Shown one piece after another: positions 32,619-41,897 of a stretch of DNA of 64,000 nucleotides. This DNA is from Streptomyces aureoverticillatus (GTDB lineage: Bacteria > Actinomycetota > Actinomycetes > Streptomycetales > Streptomycetaceae), in contig NZ_BMSY01000001.1 in NCBI RefSeq assembly GCF_014649395.1, positions 496,001 to 560,000 on the forward strand. Direction: 5' to 3'. Below the pieces are notes generated by a model. The model saw nothing but the letters and a program-made list of their open reading frames with translations, searched no databases and had not been told where the DNA came from. Numbering within the stretch: the stretch's first letter is position 1; each line of letters opens with the position of its first letter. Made by a program: the position numbers and the translations under genes.

Positions 32619-33158
32619 CTAGAAGGAGCCGAAGAACCGGTCCCACCAACCAGGGGGCCCCGAACCGTGGAAGCGCAGGCGTGCGACTCCGTCGTAGCGT
32701 CTGGTGAGAAGCTCTTCCGGCACCGCCACGAACCCCAGCTCCGCGAGAGCGCGCTCCACCTTCTCAAGGTCACCGGCGTCGAGTTCGCCCTCAGCTCTCG
32801 CTTCCTCAGTGCCGAGGAAAGCACCGGGATTGTCCGCGGCGACCATGGCCAACGGCTTGAACTTGCTCACCAGGACAACGATCCTCGTCCCGCAAACCGT
32901 TGATTCCGCAGGCACCTCGAGACGTCCGTACTGAGCAGAGTCCTGGACATCCTGATCGACTTCGCAATGGCTCGAGAATTCAGAACCGATCCGGGCAGCC
33001 AGACGATCGAAGGCATCCGCGGCTTCCGCCCTGTTGTAGTCGGCTGGAAATTCGAGCCACTCGGCACTGTCCAGCCGCTGCAGGATCTTCAGCAGATTCT
33101 CCACGTCTTCACCCATCGCTTCGTTCCGGGCCACGCATTGCGCAGATCCACGCTTCAC
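32619..33158 (-). CDS. Probable immunity protein for the EndoU-type toxin
   Basis: A 179-aa acidic protein without signal peptide: EDVENLLKILQRLDSAEWLE, VVLVSKFKPLAMVAADNP, a C-terminal half with LEKVERALAELGFVAVPEEL and the ending PGWWDRFFGSF. It directly follows the toxin gene; the GTG at 33158 overlaps the toxin stop (GTGA). An ATG at 33116 (MGEDVENLLK) is an alternative start with a weak purine stretch. Family not recognised; immunity function is inferred from position, overlap and acidity. The 297-bp gap to 32322 shows no gene. Confidence 0.75.
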   Translation of the reverse strand: MKRGSAQCVARNEAMGEDVENLLKILQRLDSAEWLEFPADYNRAEAADAFDRLAARIGSEFSSHCEVDQDVQDSAQYGRLEVPAESTVCGTRIVVLVSKFKPLAMVAADNPGAFLGTEEARAEGELDAGDLEKVERALAELGFVAVPEELLTRRYDGVARLRFHGSGPPGWWDRFFGSF

Positions 33159-34660
33159 TGCGGGAAGGCAGTGAGCACCTTGCCGGTGAGAGGTTCGTAA
33201 CGCACCAGAATTCTCACTCCTCTCACTGTTCCGATCACGTTCTGCACAGCCGGGTCTCCTGCTCTGGTCCTCAGAGTTCTCTCGGCATGCCGAGCAGATC
33301 CCTTGTACCAGACCCTTTGGCTGCTCGGGCTCGTCGTTACGTCAGCCACGGCGTCAGGGATCTGGTCATCGGACCAACCTTTCGGGAAGGCATCCTTCCC
33401 AGGCGCCCCCGGGTACCTGTGGCCGTCAAGAATGTGATCCGACCTCTCGTCACCGATCAGTGATCGGCCTATGCCATCGCAATTGGAATTGTGAACCAGC
33501 AGTGGCACCGGACCCGCCAGCACATAGTACGTGTGGAGAGCCTCAACGGTCAGGTTGTAGGTTCGCGCGTGCTTCGTGAAGGAGCGGTTCTTCGTGACTA
33601 CCACGGTGCCGCCGTCGTCAGTCCGGAGCGTCATGCCCGGGGCAAGGCTTCGGGCCTCGACCCAGCGGCGTTCCGACGGAGACCAGAACGGATGCTCATG
33701 AGTCGCCGTGAGCGTCTCGATCCCGTCGCCCGTGGCGATGGAGAGCTTGTTGAAGTGCTTGTCGCTCTCCGTGACGATGAGGCGCGTTATCTTTTTCGGC
33801 TCTGTTCTGCCGGTCTTCGGGTCCGTGGCAAGCACCTTGTCGCCGAGCTTGACGGCTTCGATGTCCTTGGTCTTGCCGTCGGCTATGAGGACGTCGGTGC
33901 CCGCGAGGAAGCACTTGCAGTTCGCTGGAACCTTCCCCTTCTTGACTGCGTCCGATCCTCCCTCTGACCCCTTGGCCAGTTTGCGGACGCCCTTGCCGAA
34001 CTTCAGGGGCTTGGCGAACGGCAGGTCCAGCAGTGCGTTGCCGCAGTTTCCGTTGAGGCCGATGTCCGATCCGCAGCCCTTCCATGCCGCGATATCTGGC
34101 AGAACCGTCGCCGCGACCACCCCGATGGCGGCGGTGAACCAATTCCCGTTGTCGCTCGGCCCCTTCTTGGGCAGGGCATAGTTCCTGTCCACGCGCGGCC
34201 CGTATCCCGTGGCCCCCGTGTTCCCGCACGAGTAGCCGCACTGATAGGTGTTCCGTGCGGCCGTGTAGCCCGAGTTGTTCGTGGGTGCGGTGCCCCCGTA
34301 ACCGGGGCCCATGCTGCCGGGGTTCGGGTTGCCCTTGTGGAAGACGCCGTCCCTGTCGACCCGGCCGGACCCCGGGCTGCAATGGTCGTCGCCGCAGAAG
34401 TCCAGGCCCGTGGGGTCGCTGAAGGTGACCGGGCTGTTGTTGGCGTAGGCGTATCCGTTCAAGGACTGGTGCTTTTCCGGCACCAGGAGCGGGTCCACGC
34501 TGATGAAGGCTCCGAGCAGCGGGTCGTACTCCCGTGCGCCGACGTGCGTGAGTCCGCTGACCTTGTCGACCGGCTTCCCCAAGAACCCCTTGTCGTCCGG
34601 CCAGTTGGCCGGCTTCTCCCCGCGCGGTGCCCCGAAGGGCGACGTGTACCGCTTCGTCAC
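33155..34660 (-). CDS. RHS-core/Hint/EndoU-type toxin, N-terminally truncated
   Basis: A 501-aa open frame. It opens with the RHS hyperconserved core end (GLTHVGAREYDPLLGAFISV, then DPLLVPEKHQSLNGYAYANN and DPTGLDFCGDDHC). A variable spacer with a hydrophobic stretch follows, then a Hint (Hedgehog/intein) autoprocessing domain (CKCFLAGTDVLIADGKTKDI; THEHPFWS; ending PVPLLVHN). A C-terminal domain with SDHILDGHRYPG, KDAFPKGWSDDQIPDAVADV and a terminal VRILVRY-LTAFP is characteristic of bacterial EndoU RNase toxins. Full RHS proteins are over 1500 aa, and in-frame RHS-like sequence upstream (SSVALDATTYAV) is cut by a TGA near 34715. This is therefore a displaced tip cassette; it may be silent, or expressed from the GTG at 34660. 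Confidence 0.85.
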   Translation of the reverse strand: MTKRYTSPFGAPRGEKPANWPDDKGFLGKPVDKVSGLTHVGAREYDPLLGAFISVDPLLVPEKHQSLNGYAYANNSPVTFSDPTGLDFCGDDHCSPGSGRVDRDGVFHKGNPNPGSMGPGYGGTAPTNNSGYTAARNTYQCGYSCGNTGATGYGPRVDRNYALPKKGPSDNGNWFTAAIGVVAATVLPDIAAWKGCGSDIGLNGNCGNALLDLPFAKPLKFGKGVRKLAKGSEGGSDAVKKGKVPANCKCFLAGTDVLIADGKTKDIEAVKLGDKVLATDPKTGRTEPKKITRLIVTESDKHFNKLSIATGDGIETLTATHEHPFWSPSERRWVEARSLAPGMTLRTDDGGTVVVTKNRSFTKHARTYNLTVEALHTYYVLAGPVPLLVHNSNCDGIGRSLIGDERSDHILDGHRYPGAPGKDAFPKGWSDDQIPDAVADVTTSPSSQRVWYKGSARHAERTLRTRAGDPAVQNVIGTVRGVRILVRYEPLTGKVLTAFPQ

Positions 34661-34762
34661 CGCGTACGTCGTCGCGTCCAGGGCGACGCTCGACGACCCC
34701 GGGAGCGCACACGATCACTCTTCGCGTTCGGGCCACGACCCTGTCCCGCTCTGTTCAAACTC

Positions 34763-34791
34763 TTGACAACTTTATTGGTCTGGACCAGCTT
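34763..34791 (+). promoter_or_regulatory. Chitinase promoter with dre-like DasR operator
   Basis: TTGACA at 34763-34768 and CAGCTT at 34786-34791 (17-bp spacing) form a plausible sigma-70-type promoter. The inverted repeat ATTGGTCTGGACCAG at 34774-34788 matches the published DasR responsive element core (TGGTCTAGACCA) at all but one position. It lies between and over the -10, where a repressor would block transcription. DasR is the GntR-type regulator of chitin and N-acetylglucosamine use. The downstream gene is a GH18 chitinase, so control by DasR is strongly suggested though not demonstrated. Confidence 0.8.
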
Positions 34792-34897
34792 GTACGACCA
34801 AGCAAGCAGCGGTGGCCACCGTTTCCTCCCGGTCCTCACCGGGTTCCTCCCGGCCCTCAGTGGGCCGCTCCCCCACACTCCCCCCACGGAGGCAGAA

Positions 34898-35941
34898 GTG
34901 GACCGCGCACACATACGCCCGCGCCGCAGGGTCGGTGCCCTCGCCGGGGCCCTGGCCGCTCTCGGGCTCGCGCTGACCGGGCTGTTCACCGCCGGTGCGC
35001 CGACGGCGGACGCCGACGAGCCGGGGCCCGCGCAGGGCCCCGCGCAGAGCCGGGCCGTGCCCAAGCACGCCCTCACCGGCTACTGGCAGAACTTCAACAA
35101 CGGCGCGACCGTGCAGAAGTTGAGCCAGGTACAGAACCAGTACGACATCATCGCCGTGGCCTTCGCGGACGCCACCGGCACGCCGGGGCAGGTCGCCTTC
35201 AAGCTCGACTCGGCCGGGCTCGGCGGCTACACCGTCGAGCAGTTCAAGGCCGACATCAAGGCGAAGCAGGCGGCGGGCAAGTCCGTCATCATCTCGGTCG
35301 GCGGCGAACGCGGCGCCGTGGCGGTCAACAGCGCGGCCGCCGCCACCAACTTCGCGAACTCCGTCCACGCCCTCATGCGGGAGTACGGCTTCGACGGCGT
35401 CGACATCGACCTGGAGAACGGGCTCAACTCCACGTACATGACGCAGGCACTGAGGTCGCTGTCCCAGAAGGCGGGTCCGGGCCTGGTCCTCACCATGGCG
35501 CCGCAGACCATCGACATGCAGTCGACGAGGAACGAGTACTTCAAGACCGCGCTGAACGTGAAGGACATCCTCACGGTCGTCAACATGCAGTACTACAACA
35601 GCGGTTCGATGCTCGGCTGCGACGGCAAGGTCTACAGCCAGGGCTCCGTCGACTTCCTGACCGCCCTCGCCTGTATCCAGCTGGAGGGCGGGCTCGCGCC
35701 GTCGCAGGTCGGCATCGGTACGCCGGCGTCGACGCGGGGCGCCGGTTCCGGGTACGTCGCGCCGTCCGTAGTCAACAAGGCCCTCGACTGCCTGGCCAAG
35801 GGCACCAACTGCGGCTCCTTCAAGCCGTCGAAGACGTACCCGGGCATCCGTGGCGCCATGACCTGGTCCACCAACTGGGACGCGGCCAACGGCAACGCGT
35901 GGTCCAACACCGTGGGCCCGCACGTACACGGTCTCCCCTAG
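34898..35941 (+). CDS. Secreted GH18 chitinase
   Basis: A 347-aa protein: Sec signal peptide (basic start DRAHIRPRRR, hydrophobic core, processing near ADA-DEP at about residue 39) followed directly by a GH18 catalytic domain beginning LTGYWQNFNNG. The catalytic motif DGVDIDLENG lies near residue 165, with downstream MAPQTIDM and MQYYNS strands; the terminal MTWSTNWD motif is typical of bacterial chitinases. No carbohydrate-binding module is present, so it is a small single-domain enzyme. GTG 34898 has GGAGG 5 nt upstream. Hydrolyses chitin to oligosaccharides outside the cell. Confidence 0.92.
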   Translation: MDRAHIRPRRRVGALAGALAALGLALTGLFTAGAPTADADEPGPAQGPAQSRAVPKHALTGYWQNFNNGATVQKLSQVQNQYDIIAVAFADATGTPGQVAFKLDSAGLGGYTVEQFKADIKAKQAAGKSVIISVGGERGAVAVNSAAAATNFANSVHALMREYGFDGVDIDLENGLNSTYMTQALRSLSQKAGPGLVLTMAPQTIDMQSTRNEYFKTALNVKDILTVVNMQYYNSGSMLGCDGKVYSQGSVDFLTALACIQLEGGLAPSQVGIGTPASTRGAGSGYVAPSVVNKALDCLAKGTNCGSFKPSKTYPGIRGAMTWSTNWDAANGNAWSNTVGPHVHGLP

Positions 35942-35962
35942 CGCCAACGGCCGCCCGTAGCG

Positions 35963-37294
35963 CTAGAAGAAGCTGCCCCAGTCCTGGTCCGTGATCTGCT
36001 TGACGCACAGGATCAGGAACAGCAGCCCCGCGACCGCCAGCATGCCGTTGCTCAGCCAGCCGTTGCGCCACTCGGCCGGAGTGCGGGAGGAGTTGAGCAG
36101 CCAGATCAGCGTCAGGGCGAGGAACGGCATGAAGGCGGCGCCCAGCACTCCGTAAATGATGATCAGGCGGAACGGCTGGCCCTCGAAGAGCAGGATCATG
36201 GGCGGGAACGTGAGCCACAGCAGGTACGCGCGGAACGGCACCGACTTCTCGCGGGCGCCGGAGGCCACCTCCGCGCCGGTGAGGGCGGTGCTGTCGGCGC
36301 CGGCCTTCGCCTTCCGGTAGCGCTCCACGAAGTCCGCGAACATCAGGCTCACGCCGTGCCAGACGCCGATCAGGGACGTGAAGGACGTGGCGAAGAAGCC
36401 GATCAGGAACAGCTTGGACGTGGCCGTGCCGTACTCCTTCTCCAGGATGTCGCCGAGTTGGACGAGGCCCTTGTCGCCGCTGGCGATCGCGACGTTCGAG
36501 GAGTGCAGCATCTCGGCGCCGACGAAGAGCATCGCCACGACGAACACGCCGGTCGTGATGTACGCGACGCGGTTGTCGAGGCGCATCACCTTCATCCAGC
36601 CCGCGTTCGTCCAGCCCTTGGCGTTGACCCAGTAGCCGTACGCGGCGAGGGTGATGGTGCCGCCGACGCCGCCGATCAGGCCGAGGGTGTTGAGGATCGA
36701 ATCCTTCTCGTCCGGTACGACGGGCAGCAGGCCCGCGAAGGCGTCGGCGAGGTTCGGGGTGACGCGGATCGCCAGATAGACGGTGACCACGAACATGACG
36801 CCGACCAGGACCGTCATGACCTTCTCGAAGACCGAGTACTTGTTGAACCAGACGAAGACCAGGCCGACGAGTCCGGTGAGGATCGCCCACCACTTGAGGT
36901 CCATGACGTCCGGGAACAGCGCCTGGAGCGGCAGCCCCGACGACGACATCGCCGCCGCGCCGTACACGAAGCCCCACACCACGACGTACACGACGAAGAA
37001 CCACGTCGTCCAGCGGCCGAGGCTCGACCAGCCGTCGAAGAGGGTGCGGCCCGTCGACAGATGCCAGCGACCGGCCGCCTCCGCGAGGGAGATCTTCACG
37101 ACGCAGCCGATGACGGCGGCCCACAGCAGCGTGTAGCCGAAGTTGCTGCCCGCGATGAGCGTGGCGACGAGGTCGCCCGCACCGACGCCGGTCGCGGCGA
37201 CGACGATGCCGGGACCGATGTACTTCCAACTGGACTTGCGGGGCGCAGCGGCGTCGTCCCCGGCTGTGCTGGGTCCACCCTTGGTTTCGGCCAT
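35963..37294 (-). CDS. Nramp-family-like membrane transporter, divergent metal site
   Basis: A 443-aa protein with about eleven hydrophobic helices and the Nramp opening YIGPGIVVAATGVGAGDLVA, then TLIAGSNFGYTLLWAA. Canonical Nramp proteins carry DPGN in helix 1 and MPH in helix 6; here the equivalents read GAGD and (in GGVGGTITLAAYGYWVNAKG) an Ala-Ala-Tyr. The usual Mn/Fe ligands are therefore missing. Membership in the Nramp-like superfamily is clear, but the substrate is open. ATG 37294 (MAETKGGPST) was chosen because the preceding 11 codons from 37327 are not membrane-protein-like; ribosome-binding sites are weak for both. Confidence 0.87.
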   Translation of the reverse strand: MAETKGGPSTAGDDAAAPRKSSWKYIGPGIVVAATGVGAGDLVATLIAGSNFGYTLLWAAVIGCVVKISLAEAAGRWHLSTGRTLFDGWSSLGRWTTWFFVVYVVVWGFVYGAAAMSSSGLPLQALFPDVMDLKWWAILTGLVGLVFVWFNKYSVFEKVMTVLVGVMFVVTVYLAIRVTPNLADAFAGLLPVVPDEKDSILNTLGLIGGVGGTITLAAYGYWVNAKGWTNAGWMKVMRLDNRVAYITTGVFVVAMLFVGAEMLHSSNVAIASGDKGLVQLGDILEKEYGTATSKLFLIGFFATSFTSLIGVWHGVSLMFADFVERYRKAKAGADSTALTGAEVASGAREKSVPFRAYLLWLTFPPMILLFEGQPFRLIIIYGVLGAAFMPFLALTLIWLLNSSRTPAEWRNGWLSNGMLAVAGLLFLILCVKQITDQDWGSFF

Positions 37295-37590
37295 GCGATC
37301 AAGAAAGCGCAAAGACTCCTGGTGCACAAGGGGTGCGTAGGGACGTGCGTAGGGGCGTGTCCAGGGACGTGCGCAGGGACGTGCCTAGGGATGCGCGGAT
37401 GAGGCGCTAGGTACGGCTCAAAGGAGCCATTGACCGGAGCATGCCAGGCCGCGACCATGGGGCCGCACGGCTCTGCCCACCCGGCAGCCGCACGGCCCTG
37501 CCCACCCGGCACCCGTGCATCCGTGCACCCGAGTCACCCGCACCTCACATGCGTCGCAGTGCACCACCCCCCACCCCCACAGGAGCATTC

Positions 37591-38949
37591 ATGCGACTTC
37601 GCATACGCGGAAAGAGATCAGCGGCCCTCGCGGCCGTGCTCGCCCTCGCGGTCGCGGCGCCCATCAGCGCCACCGCGTCCGACTCCTCGTCGCCCTCGGC
37701 CAAGAAGGCCGCGGAGAGGGCGGCGGCCGCCACCGCGGCCGACGAGAACGTCCGTCAGTACTCCATCCCGGGTCCCTCGACCCCCGCCGCGCGCACGGCG
37801 GTCGCCGCCACCGGTGTGTCCATCGACGAGGCCGGTGACCACGCGGTCGTCGTCACCGCGGACGCCGCCCAGGCCAAGAAGCTGCGCGCGCTCGGCTACA
37901 CGCTGAAGGCGCTGCCCGCGCCGCCGGCCCGCACCGACGGCAAGCGCGCCGAGGTACGGGACTTCCCGCCCGCCGACTCCCGCTACCACAACTACGCGGA
38001 GATGACCGCGGAGATCGACCAGCGGCTCCAGCAGTACCCGAGCCTCATGTCCAAGCGCGTGATCGGCAAGTCGTACCAGGGCCGCGACATCGTCGCCATC
38101 AAGATCAGCGACAACGTCGGCACGGACGAGAACGAGCCCGAGGTCCTCTTCACCCACCACCAGCACGCCCGTGAGCACCTGACGGTGGAGATGGCCCTGT
38201 ATCTGCTGCGCGAACTGGGCTCCGGCTACTCGACCGACGCCCGCGTCAAGAAGATGCTCGACTCGCGCGAGATCTGGATCGTGCCCGACATGAACCCCGA
38301 CGGCGGCGAGTACGACATCGCCACCGGCTCCTACCGGAGCTGGCGCAAGAACCGCCAGCCCAACTCCGGCTCGGCCAACGTCGGCACCGACATGAACCGC
38401 AACTGGGCCTACAAGTGGGGCTGCTGCGGCGGTTCCTCCGGCTCCACGGGCTCCGAGACCTACCGCGGCCCGCGCGCCGAGTCCGCCCCCGAGGTCAAGG
38501 TCGTCGCGGACTTCGTACGCAGCCGGGTCGTCGGCGGCAAGCAGCAGATCAGGACCGCGATCGACTTCCACACGTACAGCGAGCTGATCCTGTGGCCGTA
38601 CGGCTACACCTACGCCGACACCGCCCCCGGCCTCACCCAGGACGACCGCGACGCCCACGCCGCCGTCGGCCGGAAGATGGCCGCGAGCAACGGCTACACC
38701 CCCGAGCAGGCCAGCGACCTCTACATCACCGACGGCTCCATCGACGACTGGCTGTGGGGCGACCAGAAGATCTTCAGCTACACCTTCGAGATGTACCCGC
38801 GCTCGGGCGGCGGCGGCTTCTACCCGCCCGACGAGGTCATCGAGCGCGAGACGTCCCGGAACCGGGACGCGGTGCTGCAGCTCCTCGAGAACTCGGACTG
38901 CATGTATCGGTCCATTGGGAAGGAGCAGCAGTACTGCTCGGGTAGTTGA
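37591..38949 (+). CDS. Secreted zinc carboxypeptidase (peptidase M14)
   Basis: A 452-aa protein: signal peptide ([20 protein letters not shown], cleavage near ATA-SDS), a pro-region of about 100 residues, then the M14 domain starting [20 protein letters not shown]. Zinc ligands are visible as HAREH (H-x-x-E) in [13 protein letters not shown] and the His of AIDFHTYSE; the catalytic Glu is in [15 protein letters not shown]-type and [13 protein letters not shown] segments bind substrate. ATG 37591 has AGGAG 5 nt upstream. Releases C-terminal residues from extracellular peptides; similar to Streptomyces carboxypeptidases T/A. The 296-bp gap before it, divergent from the transporter, carries a short repeat of GGGACGTGC. 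Confidence 0.93.
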   Translation: MRLRIRGKRSAALAAVLALAVAAPISATASDSSSPSAKKAAERAAAATAADENVRQYSIPGPSTPAARTAVAATGVSIDEAGDHAVVVTADAAQAKKLRALGYTLKALPAPPARTDGKRAEVRDFPPADSRYHNYAEMTAEIDQRLQQYPSLMSKRVIGKSYQGRDIVAIKISDNVGTDENEPEVLFTHHQHAREHLTVEMALYLLRELGSGYSTDARVKKMLDSREIWIVPDMNPDGGEYDIATGSYRSWRKNRQPNSGSANVGTDMNRNWAYKWGCCGGSSGSTGSETYRGPRAESAPEVKVVADFVRSRVVGGKQQIRTAIDFHTYSELILWPYGYTYADTAPGLTQDDRDAHAAVGRKMAASNGYTPEQASDLYITDGSIDDWLWGDQKIFSYTFEMYPRSGGGGFYPPDEVIERETSRNRDAVLQLLENSDCMYRSIGKEQQYCSGS

Positions 38950-39032
38950 CCGTAGCCAGGGCTATACGGGCACGGCGAGGGGTGCCTGCTGCTTGGGCGC
39001 CTCTCGCCGTGCGCCTGCTGTCACTCGGCCTG

Positions 39033-39689
39033 TCACTCGGCTCGTGGCTGGCCGAGGGTCGGCGAGCCGGTCGGGAGGGCGGAGCTGCCGCGGCACTTGT
39101 ATACGTCTCGGGCGGCGAGGCGGAGGGTTTCTGCGGTGAGCTCGGCGAAGGCTTTGGGGTCCGAACTGTCTGACGGGAAATCGTCCTTGTCGTAAACCCT
39201 CGCCGTGATAGTTCCTGGGTAGCCCTGCATTGGGCAGTTCAGGAGCAGTATGGCAGCACGCTTCGAGGTGTACCCCCGGGCCTCACCGAGTCGCAGCGGG
39301 GCACTGCCTGGGTTGCTGGCGACGCGCTCGACTTGCTCTTCCGCCTCGTGACGAGTCTTGTACCTGTCTGTATCCAGGAACTTGCCGTAATCCACCGTCA
39401 CTCGCCGGTCACCAGCGACGAACGTGCAAATCGGAGGCGGCCCAGCGTAAGGAGAACCAAATTCCTCCAGGTGATTGCCGTACTCTTGATACCGCTCTCC
39501 TCTTTTCGGCAGAAGGTTGGCCGCGGGCTTTCCAGACAGCTTTTTGGCGCATACTCTCTCCGGTACCGAGACGGCGGGCTTGCTGGCGGGCCAAAGTAGC
39601 CATGCAGCTACACCACTAGAAGTCACCACGGCCACGGCGACGACCATCCAGAGATTCCTCTTGCGCCTCGGCGCTACGGCCCCGGTCAT
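39033..39689 (-). CDS. Membrane-anchored secreted protein of second T7SS block
   Basis: A 218-aa protein with a basic N-terminus (RRKRNLW), one transmembrane or signal segment (MVVAVAVVTSSGVAAWLLWP) and an extracellular domain with four cysteines (VCAKKL, ICTFVAG, LNCPMQG, YKCRGSS). The ATG at 39689 overlaps by one base the stop of the large WXG-like protein gene (TGATG), so the two are translationally coupled. Family not recognised. It is the last gene of the mycosin block. Confidence 0.8.
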   Translation of the reverse strand: MTGAVAPRRKRNLWMVVAVAVVTSSGVAAWLLWPASKPAVSVPERVCAKKLSGKPAANLLPKRGERYQEYGNHLEEFGSPYAGPPPICTFVAGDRRVTVDYGKFLDTDRYKTRHEAEEQVERVASNPGSAPLRLGEARGYTSKRAAILLLNCPMQGYPGTITARVYDKDDFPSDSSDPKAFAELTAETLRLAARDVYKCRGSSALPTGSPTLGQPRAE

Positions 39690-41866
39690 CAACCTGCCCC
39701 ACCTTCTTTCGGGCCCGAAATCTCATATTGCACTATCGTGCTTCGACGAGCGGTCTCCGCTACGACCGCTGCCTCAGCAGGACTCTGCCCCTGCTGCCGC
39801 GCAGCGCTGTGCACGGCGTCGTACGTGGCATCGGCGGAACTTTCGCGCTGCCCATCCAGGAATGTCTGCCTCTCCTGCGCCGCATCCTTGCTGGAATCTC
39901 TGCTGTACTTGTCGACAACACTCTCACGCGCATCCTCGGCGATCCAGCCAACGGCGTCGTTGACATAGGGAACATTACTCACCCCAATCGTGATGGCGCG
40001 TTCCGCCCACTTGCCCGCCGTATCGATGCCGCTGTTGAATTCCTCGTCAGCCGCGATTCGGTCGTCGTAGATGGCCTGGGTGCGCGCTTCAGCCATGATC
40101 CCGGCGATCCCAGCGCCCGGCGCAACCTTGTTGCTCACATCGCTTTTGACCGTCTCCTCAGAAAGGCCATCGGGGTTCTGGAACGTCTCGTGAACGAGCT
40201 GGGTCGTGGTGGACTGCTGGGCGTTGAGGATGGCGCCGTAGGCTCCGGGGTCCGTACCCACCGCTCCCAAGAAATCCCGCACGGTGGACATGCCGAGGTT
40301 GCGGATGTTCGCGTTACTGCCGTGCGTCTTGATCTCCCGCTCCCCGTTCATCCCGTCCTGGAAGTCCCGCATATACTCCGCAGTGATGTTCCCCATGCTG
40401 CCCCGCAGCTTCGAATCCTCCAGGATTTCCGGATTCCTGCCGTAGTAGTCCACGAGACGGTTGACGAAGGACGCGCTGGCGTCCGAGTGCGCCTTCGGTG
40501 GTTCATCGGCGTCGTAGGGGGTGCGGATGGCCGCCGATTCCAGGGCATGGCCGAGGCTGGTCTCGTACTGGTCGCGGCCGGCACCGCCCATGCCCACGAG
40601 GCCCATCGCCGTGAACGCCTGGTTGCGGGAGCCTTCCCCGTGGCCGACGAGGTAGTTCCAGTTGCTCTCGGCGCCGGGGCCGGTGTGGAAGAACTCCAGG
40701 GAAGCTTCTGGGTTGTGGCTGAGGGATTCCATGAGGCCGGATACAGGGTCGCTGGAGGCTTCACCTGGGGGATAGTTCAGGTTTTGGGAACTCCAGGATG
40801 CGAAGGGCGGAAGCCCTCTCTCGTGCTCCAGCAGTCTGCCGCCGTAGTCCTGAAGGAACTTGGTATCGAACTTCCCCTTGTGCATCAGGCTCGTCATGAC
40901 CTCGAAGCCGTACGGTGGGGTGCCCCCGCCCATGCCCGGACCGGCGGGAAGCCGTTTCCCGCCGGCCTCGATCATGTCCTTCTTCCACGCGTCCATCTCC
41001 GGGCTGTCGACCCGCGTGGCCCCGGCGAGTGTCAGGCTCAGATTTTCCTGCACATCACCGAGGATTTCGGCACGTTCGGGCCCCACCACGCCCAACGTGT
41101 CGGCCGGGTGGGCGAGGTCGCGCCAGAAGCGGAGGGTGCCCTCGGCGCCCAGTTTGGTGGCGAAGCGCTCCCCGAAGGCGGGGGTGTCACGGTAGCGGTC
41201 GAGGTCGTCGTTGAAGCGCTTGAGCTTCTCGTCGCTCCACCCGGCGACGTCGCCCTTGGCGACCTCCTTGGCCCAGCGGTCCGCGTCCGCCCGGCCCTGA
41301 AGGTCCTTCGCGTGATCGAGGCTGTTCACACGGACGTCGGAGAAGTCGTGCTTGCCGCGTGCCAGTGCCCGCAGGGCCCGTTCGGCAACCCTGTCCGTCT
41401 CGTCCGCCTCCTGGAGGACACGCGTCGCATCCCGCATGGTCGCGACCAGTTCCATCTGCGTGGGCACGCCGTCCTTGGCAGCGTCCTGAGGAGAGCGAGC
41501 CTCCGCCCCGCCCGCGGGTGTGATACGGATGTTGCGCTTCGCGGCGCTGTCCGCCACCCGCTCCATCTCGTCCTTGTGCCGGGCGAACGCCTTGAGCGCA
41601 CCCTGAAGGACCGCGAGGACGCTCTGCGCCGACGTGACGGCGTCGTCGAACTCGGATGCCGTCTTGACCACGAACGCCTTGCCCACCGTGGCGTTGACGC
41701 CCTTCCAGTTGGCCAGTTCCGCCTTGCGTTTGAGCAGGGCCGCGCTGTCGCCGCCGCCCCCGCCGGTGGCCAGCTCACTCAGGCGCCGCGCCATCACCTC
41801 CCAGTCATCCACGGCGGATGCCAGTTTGCCCAGCCTCAACCCAAGAAGGTCCTGAACGGTCAGCAC
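39689..41866 (-). CDS. Large T7SS-linked protein, DUF6571-like
   Basis: A 725-aa mostly helical protein. The first roughly 110 residues are WXG/Esx-like (LGKLASAVDDWEVMARRLSE; ELANWKGVNATVGKAFV, where NWKG is the turn). The rest contains HPADTLGVVGPERAEILGDV, GHALESAAIRT and ARTQAIYDDRIAADEEF. I recall this architecture as DUF6571, common in Streptomyces next to T7SS genes; it may be a secreted effector or large partner. No distinct toxin tip is visible, and the C-terminus (YEISGPKEGGAG) is unremarkable. It lies 31 bp downstream of the 138-aa gene and upstream of a membrane-anchored protein. Confidence 0.82.
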   Translation of the reverse strand: MLTVQDLLGLRLGKLASAVDDWEVMARRLSELATGGGGGDSAALLKRKAELANWKGVNATVGKAFVVKTASEFDDAVTSAQSVLAVLQGALKAFARHKDEMERVADSAAKRNIRITPAGGAEARSPQDAAKDGVPTQMELVATMRDATRVLQEADETDRVAERALRALARGKHDFSDVRVNSLDHAKDLQGRADADRWAKEVAKGDVAGWSDEKLKRFNDDLDRYRDTPAFGERFATKLGAEGTLRFWRDLAHPADTLGVVGPERAEILGDVQENLSLTLAGATRVDSPEMDAWKKDMIEAGGKRLPAGPGMGGGTPPYGFEVMTSLMHKGKFDTKFLQDYGGRLLEHERGLPPFASWSSQNLNYPPGEASSDPVSGLMESLSHNPEASLEFFHTGPGAESNWNYLVGHGEGSRNQAFTAMGLVGMGGAGRDQYETSLGHALESAAIRTPYDADEPPKAHSDASASFVNRLVDYYGRNPEILEDSKLRGSMGNITAEYMRDFQDGMNGEREIKTHGSNANIRNLGMSTVRDFLGAVGTDPGAYGAILNAQQSTTTQLVHETFQNPDGLSEETVKSDVSNKVAPGAGIAGIMAEARTQAIYDDRIAADEEFNSGIDTAGKWAERAITIGVSNVPYVNDAVGWIAEDARESVVDKYSRDSSKDAAQERQTFLDGQRESSADATYDAVHSAARQQGQSPAEAAVVAETARRSTIVQYEISGPKEGGAG

Positions 41867-41897
41867 GCCCTCGCCCCCGCCTCCAACTCCGGCTCCG

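Noticed and set aside
33155..34660. Possible active intein in the RHS tip
   Set aside because: The Hint-type block lacks a recognisable homing endonuclease and its position before a toxin tip fits an autoprocessing Hint domain rather than a splicing intein; splicing cannot be judged from sequence alone.
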